Positions 8,231 through 18,920 of a DNA stretch of 44,135 bases are shown here, in pieces. This DNA is from Nitrospirota bacterium. Its GTDB lineage: Bacteria; Nitrospirota; Thermodesulfovibrionia; Thermodesulfovibrionales; UBA6898. Numbering within the stretch: the first letter of the stretch is position 1; each line of letters starts with the position of its first letter. The DNA is taken from NCBI GenBank assembly GCA_016235245.1, contig JACRLO010000037.1:1-44135 (forward strand). The letters run 5' to 3'. A program made the position numbers and the translations under genes. Below the pieces are notes generated by a model. The model was not told where the DNA came from. It made no database searches and saw only the letters and a list, made by a program, of their open reading frames with translations.

Positions 8231-8946
8231 TGGCAATTGGACGGATAGGTCTGTTGATTGAGGATGATTTTTGTGCAAAGACACTGAAGCAGATCCTTGA
8301 AGACGCCGATTTTGATGTTGATTTGCCGAAGATCGAGATTTCGAAAGTCCAGGATGCGTCGGTGCTTGACCCCTACGATCTTGTGATCCTGAACAGTGAA
8401 GTGGCCCAGAGAACGGAGGAGGGTTTTTTCTCGCTGATCCTCTCTGCGCGCGGGTTTATCCTCGTTGATTCAGCCAAAAATATCGCCGATTTATCAATAT
8501 CTTCGATGCGGTATATCGATCCCTATATGAGTCCTGAAGAGATCGTCTCAAGGGTCAACAGCGTTCTGTTCCAATATAAGAATATCCGCAAATCTCCGAG
8601 GATTAGCGTGAATCTTCCTGTGGACTATCGCTGCGGCTCATCCTGGTTTCAGAGCAATATACAGAACCTGAGTCAAAATGGGGCGTTTATCGCCTCACTG
8701 AATCCGCCGGAAAAGAACGAACTTATATCGGCGCATTTTACCCTGACGGGCGATGAAAAGCCGATAAGCGTTATCGGGCGGGTGTTGTACAGCATTGGCT
8801 ATGATCTTGACCGTGGCATCATTTCACACCCAGGGTCTTCAGACCGAAAGATTGTCGCCATGCCGGGGATGGGGATCTTCTTCGAGAAGATCTCGGACGA
8901 GGACCGTGAGGCCATAAGAATCTTTGTAGACGAAAGGGCGTTTTGA
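8230..8946 (+). CDS. PilZ domain protein with receiver-like N-terminal region
   Basis: A 238-residue protein. Residues 1-115 look like a degenerate receiver fold (GLLIEDDFCAKTLKQIL, then VILNSEVAQ where a phosphorylatable Asp would be expected). Residues 115-235 form a PilZ c-di-GMP-binding domain: the RXXXR motif is in NIRKSPRISVNLP and the second motif is NLSQNGAF, a variant of D/NXSXXG. Both ligand motifs look functional. The ATG overlaps the TGA of the MinD-like gene (TGATG) and follows an AAGGGGGAG ribosome site, so it is translationally coupled. It is a likely effector reading c-di-GMP in this cluster. Confidence 0.85.
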   Translation: MAIGRIGLLIEDDFCAKTLKQILEDADFDVDLPKIEISKVQDASVLDPYDLVILNSEVAQRTEEGFFSLILSARGFILVDSAKNIADLSISSMRYIDPYMSPEEIVSRVNSVLFQYKNIRKSPRISVNLPVDYRCGSSWFQSNIQNLSQNGAFIASLNPPEKNELISAHFTLTGDEKPISVIGRVLYSIGYDLDRGIISHPGSSDRKIVAMPGMGIFFEKISDEDREAIRIFVDERAF

Positions 8947-8951
8947 GCGCT

Positions 8952-9731
8952 ATGAAAATTAAGGTTCCCGAAAATTCTCCGGTGAGAGTCGATTTCAGAG
9001 AGCCCCGTCTGGAGCAGCTCTCCGATATGCTGAAAGTCCTTTTTATCAGCGAATCGGACATGGATATTGAAGTGCCGAAGGCTGAGGCCTATTTTCGGGT
9101 GGGTATGACCATCGAAGGGACTGTTGTTTCCTTTCCCGGGGTCGGCACCAGCGGTATCAAATGCTTTGTGAAGGCGGTGAGCAGCAACCGGTGCAATCTG
9201 GTCATTGAGAAGGCAGAACCCCGCAAACCGCTGCTTGACTATCTGCAGCAGCGGGAAAGTCTCGATAAGCTCAATCAGCAGACCTACAAGCCTGCCGTGG
9301 ATGTTGGCGGCGTTATGTTCAATAAATTCATGGAGGAGCAGAAACAGCCGAAGGAGCTGCCCAGAAAGAAGGTGCTGATAGTCGATGACGCCATCTCTGT
9401 GCATGACCGCTTCAGGACTGCCTTTGTTGACAACGGCTTTGAAGTGCTCCAGGCAGTGGATGGCATGGAAGGTATCAAGCTGGCGCTTGAGGCGCATCCC
9501 GACATTATTCTCATGGATGTGAATATGCCGAAGATGTCAGGCGTTGAGGCAACAAGGATAATCAAGTCAAATCCGCGTACCAGCAGTATTCCGATCTGCA
9601 TGTTCACGACAGAAGGCGAGCAGGATTTTATCATGCAAGCCATAAAGATCGGGGTAAAGGATTATATCATCAAGACCTCGGATGCAGCGCTCGTGATACA
9701 GCGGATACGCAAAATCATCGGAGATGGATAG
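8952..9731 (+). CDS. PilZ/YcgR-N-like domain fused to a response-regulator receiver
   Basis: A 259-residue protein. The N-terminal part (1-115) contains a beta-rich segment (YFRVGMTIEGTVVSFPGVG) resembling the N-terminal domain of YcgR-type c-di-GMP effectors. After a linker comes a full receiver domain (about 137-259): KKVLIVDDA with the acidic pair, phospho-acceptor Asp in IILMDVNMP, Thr in MFTTEG, and Lys in YIIKTSD. No output domain follows the receiver. ATG 8952 is used here; TTG 8943, overlapping the previous stop, is an alternative with similar support. It ends the operon that begins at der and converges on the kinase gene with a 20-base gap. Confidence 0.82.
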   Translation: MKIKVPENSPVRVDFREPRLEQLSDMLKVLFISESDMDIEVPKAEAYFRVGMTIEGTVVSFPGVGTSGIKCFVKAVSSNRCNLVIEKAEPRKPLLDYLQQRESLDKLNQQTYKPAVDVGGVMFNKFMEEQKQPKELPRKKVLIVDDAISVHDRFRTAFVDNGFEVLQAVDGMEGIKLALEAHPDIILMDVNMPKMSGVEATRIIKSNPRTSSIPICMFTTEGEQDFIMQAIKIGVKDYIIKTSDAALVIQRIRKIIGDG

Positions 9732-9751
9732 ACATTACAGGCAATAAGGCG

Positions 9752-10474
9752 TTATGGCAGATAGATCGAAAAGCAGCCGCCCCCGCTTGTTTCGCAGTTT
9801 GCCGTTCGGATAAAGCCTTTTCTGTTTTTATTCCTGTGCATAGTTGCTACGATTGATGCGAAATAGAGGCCAAGTCCTGTACTTCCACTCGAAAAACTTA
9901 CCCTGCTTGATCCTGCGGCTCCTTCGGTAATCATATGCTCAGGATACCCTTCGCCATTGTCCCTGATATGAATGGCAAGATATCCGTTTTCCTCTCGTGC
10001 CGTTATCCATATCCTGCTGTCAGCATACCGATATGCATTGTTCATGACATTATTGATCACGCCAGCCACAAGGTCGCGGTCAAAAAACCACGCCAGCTCT
10101 TCTGGGCAGTCCGCTTCTATGGAAATACCCTTACATTCCAGCAGGGGCTTGTTCTGGAGTGCAGCGTCCTCAAGAAATTCCGATACCGAGTGATATTCGA
10201 TAGTAAGCGTGTACCGGTCCTTATCCATTTTATAGAGGGTAAGCAGCTGAATCAGGTTGTTGTTCACCCTCTTGGCCTCATACTGGAGATTGGAAAGAAG
10301 AGGGTGGGAAGGGCAGTTCTTTCCTGAGCAGTTGCCCAGGATCTCTTCCGTTGTATTGATCAGCATGCCGAGTGAGTTTTTCATGTCATGGGCGATCGAT
10401 GCCAGAAACGCAGGGAACTGCATGTCCTGCTTTTCCATATCCGGCCCTTTTTTGTCTTTATTGGTCATCATCAA
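9752..10474 (-). CDS. Soluble sensor histidine kinase (dimerisation + ATPase only)
   Basis: A 240-residue histidine kinase with no transmembrane or sensory domain. The phospho-accepting histidine is H29 in SIAHDMKNSLG. The ATPase lobe shows the N box (NNVMNNAYRYA), G1 (DNGEGYP) and G2 (GSTGLGLYF). A Cys-containing stretch (NCSGKNCPSHP, about 48-58) sits between the two dimerisation helices. Its start overlaps the 3' end of the receiver-TPR gene by 17 bases, so the two are co-translated and probably act together. Three consecutive ATG codons open the frame; the first is used here. Confidence 0.9.
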   Translation of the reverse strand: MMMTNKDKKGPDMEKQDMQFPAFLASIAHDMKNSLGMLINTTEEILGNCSGKNCPSHPLLSNLQYEAKRVNNNLIQLLTLYKMDKDRYTLTIEYHSVSEFLEDAALQNKPLLECKGISIEADCPEELAWFFDRDLVAGVINNVMNNAYRYADSRIWITAREENGYLAIHIRDNGEGYPEHMITEGAAGSSRVSFSSGSTGLGLYFASIVATMHRNKNRKGFIRTANCETSGGGCFSIYLP

Positions 10475-11861
10475 CCTGCCAGGAGCTTCTCATACATGCC
10501 GAGGAGGTTTTGATACTTGGGATGATCTCGTGCTGGGCATGAGATACAATGCTGGCGCCCTCAGTCTCCATCTGGGTATCCTTGAATACGTCCTGGACCT
10601 TCTTAATGACATCCTCGTCCTCATGGTTGTTCCTGACAACCTCCTGAACGAGTCTGGTTCCTGCCGCCTTGTCGCCGAGTTCAAAGCAGACCTTTGCCAG
10701 ATCTATGGCAATATCTTCGGAGATGCTGCCGGAGGACTCGTCCATAAGCTGCATCGCCTCCCGGATTGCCTTCTTTGCCTCCTCGGGCCGGTTCATTTCC
10801 TTAAATACGATGCCCTCCATGGCAGAAGCCTGCATGGACGCATCTGCATTGCCTTTGAAATCCTTGCGCACATCTTTCAGTACGTCAAGGGCTCCTTCAG
10901 GCGTCTTTTTTTCGACGAGCACTTTCGCAAGACTCGTGTAATGGGACGGATTTTTGAAATAGGAGTACTGGCCCAGATCGATTGCCTTCTTGAAAGATTT
11001 TTCCGAGACGTCAAGATCATTCATCTTGAAGGAAATATCCCCGATCGTCTTGTGCCGGAAGATAGATTTGGGAGACAGCTGGGCAGCTGTCATCAGGACC
11101 TGCTGTGCTTCCTCCAGGGACTGCTGTGCTACCAGAGATTTGGAAAGCCAGTCATAGGCCTCGATATACATGCCATTGTCCTCTACCAAAGCTCGAAAGG
11201 TCTCAACCGAACCTGCATAGTCCCCCGTATAGAATTGGACCTTGCCCATCCCCAGCTTTGCCCAGGAGATGTCACGTATGGCAAGTATCTTTTCATATAC
11301 CGCTCTGGCAGTCTCGTAGTCTCCGGTGGTAATGCAGAGGTCCCCCTTGAGTTTAAGATATTCAAAGATATTCTTCGGGATCTTCTGGATGTACTGGTCG
11401 CAGAGAGATATGGCACGGAGATATTCCTTGTTTGCAATGGCATGTTCAATGATCTCGAAGTCGCTTTTCCGTCTGATGGCCCGCTCAAGCCGGGTGCTTA
11501 ATACTTCACGGGAAAAGGGTTTGATAAGGTAGTCATCGGGTTGATATTCAACTGCTCCCATGACCATCTGCATGCTGTTTTCAGCCGTGATCATCATAAA
11601 TACCGTCGAAAACTTGATCAGGCCGCGTTGTCTGGCTTCCTCAAAGACCTGCTGTCCGTCCTTGCGGTTGTATCCGAGATTGTAATCACAGAGGATTACG
11701 TCATAGGATTTACTCAGCATCAGCTCGATGGCGGCTTCGCCATGGGCAGCATCATCGATATCCTTGGCGTTAAAGCCCCAGAGCATACGGCGCAGAGATG
11801 ACCGGAACTCTCCGAAATCATCGATGATAAGAAATTTCTTGTAGCTGAAGTCGAGTGACAT
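10458..11861 (-). CDS. Receiver domain fused to TPR repeats
   Basis: A 467-residue response regulator. The receiver (about 6-130) has the acidic pair in FLIIDDFGEF, phospho-acceptor Asp in VILCDYNLG, Thr/Ala in MMITAEN, and Lys-Pro in YLIKPFSRE. Residues 150-440 are helical tetratricopeptide-type repeats (for example KMNDLDVSEKSFKKAIDLGQ). This suggests phosphorylation-dependent protein binding rather than DNA binding. It overlaps the following kinase gene by 17 bases. A candidate extended -10 (TGC-TAAGAT) lies 13-21 bases before the ATG. Related TPR receivers occur beside motility and chemotaxis genes; no such gene is in this window. Confidence 0.88.
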   Translation of the reverse strand: MSLDFSYKKFLIIDDFGEFRSSLRRMLWGFNAKDIDDAAHGEAAIELMLSKSYDVILCDYNLGYNRKDGQQVFEEARQRGLIKFSTVFMMITAENSMQMVMGAVEYQPDDYLIKPFSREVLSTRLERAIRRKSDFEIIEHAIANKEYLRAISLCDQYIQKIPKNIFEYLKLKGDLCITTGDYETARAVYEKILAIRDISWAKLGMGKVQFYTGDYAGSVETFRALVEDNGMYIEAYDWLSKSLVAQQSLEEAQQVLMTAAQLSPKSIFRHKTIGDISFKMNDLDVSEKSFKKAIDLGQYSYFKNPSHYTSLAKVLVEKKTPEGALDVLKDVRKDFKGNADASMQASAMEGIVFKEMNRPEEAKKAIREAMQLMDESSGSISEDIAIDLAKVCFELGDKAAGTRLVQEVVRNNHEDEDVIKKVQDVFKDTQMETEGASIVSHAQHEIIPSIKTSSACMRSSWQVDDDQ

Positions 11862-11873
11862 ATTTCAGCTAGT

Positions 11874-11882
11874 ATCTTAGCA
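11874..11882 (-). promoter_or_regulatory. Candidate extended -10 of receiver-TPR gene
   Basis: On the minus strand this reads TGC followed by TAAGAT (four of six matches to TATAAT with the TGn extension). No clear -35 is present, and the implied leader is only about 10 bases. Weak evidence. Confidence 0.3.
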
Positions 11883-11985
11883 CAAATATTTCAGATGAGT
11901 AACCAAAGAGATGGTATTTAAAGGAAAATTCTGACAGGCTTACGGTGCAAGTGCATATCGGATAGTGGTTACCCTGCAGGAAAAA

Positions 11986-12717
11986 TTATGTGCGCCCTGA
12001 CAGATCACCAAGAACATATTGACTAATGGCAATTGCAGATATGGCAGCAGTCTCCGCGCGGAGTATGCGCTTGCCTAAAGATGCAACTGCAAACTCACGA
12101 CTTTCGGCTTGCCTGACCTCTTTTTCGGAGAATCCGCCTTCAGGTCCTATACAGAGAACGATCTGTTTTTGTCCTTTCAGCGCCTCAAGTGAGGAAGAGA
12201 ATGGGAGTACCCCTTCTTTTTCCCAGCAGATGATGCCTTTGGGGAGTCCGTCGGCCATTATCACCGATTCAAATGCAGCGGGTTCGTGGATAAGGGGAAT
12301 CCTGTTCCTGCCGCACTGGCGCGAAGACTCAACTGCAATCTTCTGCCAGCGCTGGAGTTTTCTGGTCTCCCTGACCTGGCTCCTCTCGGTAATCATCGGA
12401 ACGATCTCTGTCGCCCCCAGCTCGGTTGACTTCTGGATAACCAGGTCCATCTTTTCGCCCTTGAGCAAACCCTGGAAAAGGATGATATCCAGGGGAGGTT
12501 CGTTGTCCTGGTTGAATGGGCCTGTGATATTGAGTGTTGCCTGCTTTTTTGTGATGGCTGAGATCGTTGCAGCATAGACAGAGCCGCTGCGGTCTGTTAC
12601 GAGAAGATTGTCGTGGGCTTTACACCTGAGAACGGCTGAAAGATAGTGGGCCTTTTCTCCGGTGATATAAACGATTTTCTCTGCCAAAATGGCTTCGTCA
12701 AGAAAAAGTCTGGTCAT
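11986..12717 (-). CDS. rsmE: 16S rRNA m3U1498 methyltransferase RsmE
   Basis: A 243-residue SPOUT methyltransferase that methylates U1498 of 16S rRNA. The N-terminal PUA-like part has the RCKAHDNLLVTD stretch. The knotted SAM-binding region carries QKSTELGATEIVPM, RQCGRN and IGPEGGFSEKEV, all typical of RsmE. Length is normal. The gene follows dnaJ by 28 bases and is likely the last gene of the heat-shock operon, an arrangement seen in several phyla. Confidence 0.95.
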   Translation of the reverse strand: MTRLFLDEAILAEKIVYITGEKAHYLSAVLRCKAHDNLLVTDRSGSVYAATISAITKKQATLNITGPFNQDNEPPLDIILFQGLLKGEKMDLVIQKSTELGATEIVPMITERSQVRETRKLQRWQKIAVESSRQCGRNRIPLIHEPAAFESVIMADGLPKGIICWEKEGVLPFSSSLEALKGQKQIVLCIGPEGGFSEKEVRQAESREFAVASLGKRILRAETAAISAIAISQYVLGDLSGRT

Positions 12718-12745
12718 GGAAAACAGGGGATGCTTCCGGTCAGAA

Positions 12746-13852
12746 TCAGTTTTCGACTCCGGTGAAAAGATCCTTCAGCTTGTCCTTAAAGCTCCTATTA
12801 CTGTCATCAATGCTGAGAGCAGCAAACTCCTCAAGAAGGTCCTTCTGTTTTTGTGAGAGCTTTTTCGGGACATCGATATAAACCCTGATGAGCTGATTGC
12901 CCCGCTGCTGGCTGCCGACCCTTGGCGCTCCCTTGGACTTGAGCGTGAAGATTTTTCCTGACTGTGTGCCGGCCGGTATCTTGAGCTTTGCAGAACCGTC
13001 GAGTGTCGGCACTTCGATCTCTGCCCCGAGAGCTGCATTGGTGAAGGATATGGGAAAATCGCAGAAGATGTCAGTGCCCTCTCTTTTGAATATTTCATGC
13101 TCGTTAACATCGAGAATCACATACAGGTCTCCGCTAGGCCCATTATTAAGGCCCGGCTCCCCTTCACCCACGATCTTGAGCCTTGAGCCTGCATCAACGC
13201 CGGCCGGTATCTTGAGGTTAACAGTCTTCTGTTCCTGGACGGAGCCATGCCCCTTGCATTTTTTACAGGGGTTCGAGATAATCTTGCCCGTGCCGTAGCA
13301 TTTGCCGCAGCTTTTGGAAACACTGAAAAAACCCTGCTGATATCTGATGTGGCCCGAGCCCTTGCATGCGCTGCATATCTCAGGCTGCTTTCCCGGTTCT
13401 GAACCGCTCCCGCTGCATTCGCCGCATCTTTGGAGTTTTGGGAACGTAATTACCTTTTCCGTGCCAAAGACTGCTTCTTCCAGAGAAATATCGAGATCAT
13501 ACCTGAGATCATTTCCCTTGGAAGGCTGCTGCCTCCTGTGCCCGCCGAAGTTGCCGCCAAAAAAATCACCGAAGAAGTCTTCAAAGATGTCGCCGAACCC
13601 TGCGCCGCCGGTGAATGGACCCTGACCAGCACCAAAACCGTCTGCCGTGCCGAAACGGTCATAATGCGCCCTTTTTTCGGGATCGGAGAGAACCGAATAG
13701 GCGTGGCTGATCTCTTTGAACTTTTCTTCTGAAGCCTTGTCTCCGGAGTTCCTGTCTGGGTGATATTTCATCGCAAGCTGCCGGTATGCCTTCTTCAGTT
13801 CCTCAGGCGCGGCCTGCCGCGAAACACCAAGCAATTCGTAATAATCGTTCAC
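12746..13852 (-). CDS. dnaJ: Hsp40 co-chaperone DnaJ
   Basis: A 368-residue DnaJ. It has the J domain (HPD in [10 protein letters not shown]), a Gly/Phe region, four zinc-binding CXXCXGXG repeats ([32 protein letters not shown]) and the two C-terminal beta domains. It stimulates the DnaK ATPase and delivers unfolded substrates. The frame is open further upstream to 13912, but the correct start is the GTG at 13852: it sits seven bases after AGGG and gives the canonical N-terminus ([11 protein letters not shown]). Part of the CIRCE-controlled operon. Confidence 0.97.
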   Translation of the reverse strand: MNDYYELLGVSRQAAPEELKKAYRQLAMKYHPDRNSGDKASEEKFKEISHAYSVLSDPEKRAHYDRFGTADGFGAGQGPFTGGAGFGDIFEDFFGDFFGGNFGGHRRQQPSKGNDLRYDLDISLEEAVFGTEKVITFPKLQRCGECSGSGSEPGKQPEICSACKGSGHIRYQQGFFSVSKSCGKCYGTGKIISNPCKKCKGHGSVQEQKTVNLKIPAGVDAGSRLKIVGEGEPGLNNGPSGDLYVILDVNEHEIFKREGTDIFCDFPISFTNAALGAEIEVPTLDGSAKLKIPAGTQSGKIFTLKSKGAPRVGSQQRGNQLIRVYIDVPKKLSQKQKDLLEEFAALSIDDSNRSFKDKLKDLFTGVEN

Positions 13853-13967
13853 GGTATTCCCTTCGTTGTTAGTTGTCTCAAAGTATACATGAAAAAGGGT
13901 CCAAGGGCGCAAGCACTTGCAGAGTCAGGCGCTTTTCCCTTGAACCCTCTGACGTTATGGTGAGGCG

Positions 13968-15887
<1,920 letters not shown>

Positions 15888-15888
15888 C

Positions 15889-16497
15889 TTATTGTTCCTC
15901 CTCTATGGAATCGTGTTTTTTGATTTCTGATGCTTCTGCATCATCACTCTGCTGCTTCTGCACTTTTACTGAAACGGCCACGAGAGAGGGTCTGAGCACC
16001 TTGTCGCGATACCGGTACCCGGCCCTGAACTCCTCTGCTATCATTTTATCGTCAATATCATCACGCTCTACCTGTGACATGGCATGATGGACTGCGGGGT
16101 CAAAAGCCCTGCCCATCGCCTCGATGCGGACGAGCCCGAATTTTTCGAGCGTTCTTTGCAATTCCTTGTGGGTCACTTCAACGCCCTGTATCAGACCGTT
16201 GCTTACTTCTCCCGAGGAGTGCTTCAGCGCAAGCTCAAGGTTGTCTATGGCAGGCAAAAGCTCATACAGCAGGGATTCATTTCCGTACCGTATGAGGTCT
16301 TCCTTGTCTTTATTGACGCGCTTCCGGTAATTTTCAAAATCAGCGTACAGCCGCAAGTACCTGCTGTTTAGTTCATCCAGCCCGGAACTGACCGCAGGTT
16401 TCTGCTGTTCAGCTTCCACGTCAGGACTGTCGTTAACAATCTCGATGTCATCCTCTCCGATATCTTCGTTTTCCCTGCCCAGATCTTTTTCTCCCAA
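15889..16497 (-). CDS. grpE: Nucleotide exchange factor GrpE (TTG start)
   Basis: A 202-residue GrpE, the nucleotide exchange factor of DnaK. An acidic N-terminal tail and long dimeric helix are followed by the beta-wing with the signature [20 protein letters not shown] and a C-terminal VSVKVQK. The start is TTG at 16497, six bases after AGGAAGG; no in-frame ATG fits. It lies 11 bases after the hrcA stop and one base before dnaK. The weak start codon could help keep the GrpE dose below DnaK (inference). Confidence 0.95.
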   Translation of the reverse strand: MGEKDLGRENEDIGEDDIEIVNDSPDVEAEQQKPAVSSGLDELNSRYLRLYADFENYRKRVNKDKEDLIRYGNESLLYELLPAIDNLELALKHSSGEVSNGLIQGVEVTHKELQRTLEKFGLVRIEAMGRAFDPAVHHAMSQVERDDIDDKMIAEEFRAGYRYRDKVLRPSLVAVSVKVQKQQSDDAEASEIKKHDSIEEEQ

Positions 16498-16508
16498 AAT
16501 GCACCTTC

Positions 16509-17540
16509 CTATTTGTTGTATGTCAGTATTTCTGTTATGAACCTGGCAGTTGTGTCAACCAGCGTTATTGCCTGCGAGTAATTCATTCTTGTCGGACCGA
16601 TGATGCCGATGGCGCCCATGGGTCTGTTCCCCTCCTTATATCTGGAAGCCACGAGGCTGAACTGTTTCATCTCGTCAAGAGGGTTCTCTGATCCGATGAA
16701 GACCTGAGTGCCGTCCGTATCAGCGATCTTGTCGAGAAAGCCGAGTATGATATGTTTGTCCTCAAGGGTCTTCAGAAGTCCCCGAATTCTGCCGATATCG
16801 CAGAAATCAGGGAGATTGATCATATCAGACAGGCCAGAGATGAAAATGTCGCTGTCCGATATTGCCAAAACGTCTCTGCAGATTCTTGTTGCCTCGCCTA
16901 AGAGGCTGTTGCAGATTACCCGGTCGCTCGATATCTCTTCGATAATGGTCTTTCTTGCCATATCGAGAGAGTATCCTGAAAACCGCTCATTAATGTAGTC
17001 AGAAAGCCGGTTCAGATCGCTCCGCGACATTTCCTGCTCCACTGCTATGATCTTGCTCCTGATGATAGACTCATCAGCAAAGAGAACGACCGCAATCTGG
17101 TTTTTCCGATACGGCACCAGCTCAATCCTGCTCAGGATCGTCCGGTTGGCATTTGGCGATACGGAAATGCCTATATAGTGCGATAGCTCCGAAAGCATCC
17201 GCGACGCATTGTCCAAAAATGAATCGACGTCTTTCCTGAACAGATCAAGCTTTCTGCCCATTTCATTAACAAGCTCTGAATCCGCCTCATTTTTTTCAGT
17301 TGTCAGTGCATCCACATAGAAGCGGTATCCGACGTCAGTCGGCACACGGCCTGCCGAGGTATGCGGCTGGCGCAGAAACCCCATCTCTTCAAGATCGGAC
17401 ATGATGTTGCGTATGGTTGCCGAGGAAAGGCCCAGGGGAAATTTCTTGGTTACTGCCCGCGAACCGACAGGCCCAGGCGAGCTTATATATAACTGAATTA
17501 CAGCCTGTAATATCTGTCCACTTCTTTCATCCAAACCCAT
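16509..17540 (-). CDS. hrcA: Heat-shock repressor HrcA
   Basis: A 343-residue HrcA repressor that binds the CIRCE operator and is itself kept active by GroEL. It has an N-terminal winged helix (GLSSATIRNIMSDLEEMGFL, then PHTSAGRVPTDVGYR), a central GAF-like domain and the C-terminal signature MGAIGIIGPTRMNY. I use ATG 17540 because GGAG lies seven bases upstream; GTG 17546 is too close to it. The CIRCE sequence ends on the first base of this start codon, so the gene is autoregulated. Confidence 0.97.
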   Translation of the reverse strand: MGLDERSGQILQAVIQLYISSPGPVGSRAVTKKFPLGLSSATIRNIMSDLEEMGFLRQPHTSAGRVPTDVGYRFYVDALTTEKNEADSELVNEMGRKLDLFRKDVDSFLDNASRMLSELSHYIGISVSPNANRTILSRIELVPYRKNQIAVVLFADESIIRSKIIAVEQEMSRSDLNRLSDYINERFSGYSLDMARKTIIEEISSDRVICNSLLGEATRICRDVLAISDSDIFISGLSDMINLPDFCDIGRIRGLLKTLEDKHIILGFLDKIADTDGTQVFIGSENPLDEMKQFSLVASRYKEGNRPMGAIGIIGPTRMNYSQAITLVDTTARFITEILTYNK

Positions 17541-17566
17541 TAGCACTCTCCAAGTTAGAGTGCTAA
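17540..17566. promoter_or_regulatory. CIRCE operator (perfect)
   Basis: TTAGCACTC, a nine-base spacer, then GAGTGCTAA: a perfect match to the CIRCE consensus bound by HrcA. It overlaps the hrcA start codon by one base, and the minus-strand spacer holds the GGAG ribosome site. Controls hrcA-grpE-dnaK-dnaJ and probably rsmE. Confidence 0.97.
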
Positions 17567-17567
17567 T

Positions 17568-17597
17568 AATCTAACAGGTAGGGGGTAATCGTGTCAA
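17568..17597 (-). promoter_or_regulatory. Sigma-70 type promoter of the hrcA operon
   Basis: On the minus strand a consensus -35 TTGACA (17592-17597) is followed after 18 bases by TAGATT (17568-17573) with a TGn extension. The -10 ends just before CIRCE, so HrcA binding would cover the transcription start. Confidence 0.75.
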
Positions 17598-17681
17598 GAA
17601 AAATAGAAATATCCTTATATTTTAATGAGTTTAAATATTGCAGGAAGTCTGATAATAGCACTATGAGGATGTTTCGCTGCA

Positions 17682-18836
17682 TCAGATAAGGATTGTCTTT
17701 GGAATGGAAAAGCCGTTGAATTCAGATGCGTAGGAGATGGTATATGCGCCGCTCGAAAGGATCAAAATATAATTGCCGATGGCAGGTTCCGGCAGCATAA
17801 TGTTTTTTTCGATAACGTCAAAACTGTCGCAGCTTGGGCCGGCGAGGGTCCATTTTTTGATCTCTTTTGAGCCCTCGACAACATAGCTGTATTGAATGCC
17901 TCCGATACTCTCCATGAGGCCGTTGAAAACGCCAACATCGATAGAGAGCCATTTTTCGTCACCGCGACTGGTTTTCCCGATTACCTTTGTAACGAATATG
18001 CCTGCATCCCCAACTACCGACCTCCCGGGTTCGATAAGGATGCGGGTTTTTTTCGGAAACTTCTGATAAATCGCCTTATTGATATTCTTCTCGATCGCGG
18101 AGATGCCGACAACATCTTTGGTATACCGTATCGGGTATCCTCCCCCGATATTCAGGAGGGAAAGCTTGATCCCGGCCTTGTCAGCCCTGTCCCAGAGGTC
18201 CTTTGCCTTGTCTAGGGCAGAGTTCCAGTTATACATATTCGTACACTGTGAGCCTACATGAAAAGTGATGCCAACGGGGTTGAGCCCCTTCTTTTTTGCA
18301 AGCACAAGCAGTTCCTCCGCCTCTTCGACCTCGACGCCGAATTTTTTGCTGAGGGGCCACTCGCTGCCTTCATTGGGGACAGTCAGCCGCACATAGACAT
18401 TGGCTCCTGGAGTGTATTCCTTCATCTTGAGAACTTCGGCCTCCGAGTCATAGGAAAAATAGTCAACGCCTGATTTTGCGGCCATCCTCAGAAAACGGAA
18501 GGTCTTGATGGGGTTGCTTGTGATCATTCTGTCACTGGTGACCCCGATGGATTCTAGGACGCTCATCTCTCCCTCTGACGCTATCTCAAAGCCGATACCG
18601 AGGCTGTTGATGAGCTTCAGGGTCTCGATGTCAGGATTTGCCTTGACCGCATAGTAGACTTCGGAATTTCTGATATTTTTGCCTATGGCATGGACTTTCT
18701 GACGCACTTTGGCTTTGTCCATGAGAAGGTAGGGCGGTTCGAGATCTGTTTCACGTATGAAGTCGATCGCCTTCTGGATCGTAGACCTCTGCGTAATCTT
18801 CGTATGTGCTTTTGTTATCCGAAAACGGTGGTTCAT
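17682..18836 (-). CDS. Type III PLP decarboxylase (ornithine/lysine/diaminopimelate decarboxylase family)
   Basis: A 384-residue alanine-racemase-fold decarboxylase. The PLP lysine is K65 in YYAVKANPD. HVGSQ (193-197), the phosphate-binding GGGYP (231-235), EPGR (269-272) and the active-site CDSFD (336-340) are all present. The CDSFD form and compact length fit eukaryotic-like ornithine or lysine/ornithine decarboxylases better than LysA, so polyamine synthesis (putrescine or cadaverine) is the likely role; substrate choice is inference. It stands alone between the hrcA operon and the tlyA operon, with its own promoter and a palindrome at the transcription start. Confidence 0.88.
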   Translation of the reverse strand: MNHRFRITKAHTKITQRSTIQKAIDFIRETDLEPPYLLMDKAKVRQKVHAIGKNIRNSEVYYAVKANPDIETLKLINSLGIGFEIASEGEMSVLESIGVTSDRMITSNPIKTFRFLRMAAKSGVDYFSYDSEAEVLKMKEYTPGANVYVRLTVPNEGSEWPLSKKFGVEVEEAEELLVLAKKKGLNPVGITFHVGSQCTNMYNWNSALDKAKDLWDRADKAGIKLSLLNIGGGYPIRYTKDVVGISAIEKNINKAIYQKFPKKTRILIEPGRSVVGDAGIFVTKVIGKTSRGDEKWLSIDVGVFNGLMESIGGIQYSYVVEGSKEIKKWTLAGPSCDSFDVIEKNIMLPEPAIGNYILILSSGAYTISYASEFNGFSIPKTILI

Positions 18837-18847
18837 GTCGTTATGTC

Positions 18848-18857
18848 CTCACGTGAG
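18848..18857. promoter_or_regulatory. Palindrome CTCACGTGAG at the decarboxylase transcription start
   Basis: A perfect 10-base palindrome 12-21 bases before the start codon, overlapping the predicted +1. A second perfect palindrome, CAAACGTTTG (18894-18903), flanks the -35 on the other side. These are operator candidates; the regulators are unknown. Confidence 0.4.
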
Positions 18858-18862
18858 CATGT

Positions 18863-18891
18863 ATTAAACGGCATTTCTCAAAAAAATTCAA
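18863..18891 (-). promoter_or_regulatory. Promoter of the PLP decarboxylase gene
   Basis: Minus strand: -35 TTGAAT (18886-18891), a 17-base spacer, -10 TTTAAT (18863-18868; five of six matches). This predicts a start near 18856 and a leader of about 20 bases. Confidence 0.6.
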
Positions 18892-18920
18892 TACAAACGT
18901 TTGCATAATGGGATGCGTGG

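Noticed and set aside
10257-11501. 414-codon plus-strand open frame
   Set aside because: Antisense to the receiver-TPR gene, Cys/Leu-rich composition without any domain, no ribosome site; the minus-strand reading is clearly real.
13853-13912. Longer DnaJ N-terminus
   Set aside because: The GTG at 13852 has an ideal ribosome site and yields the canonical J-domain start.
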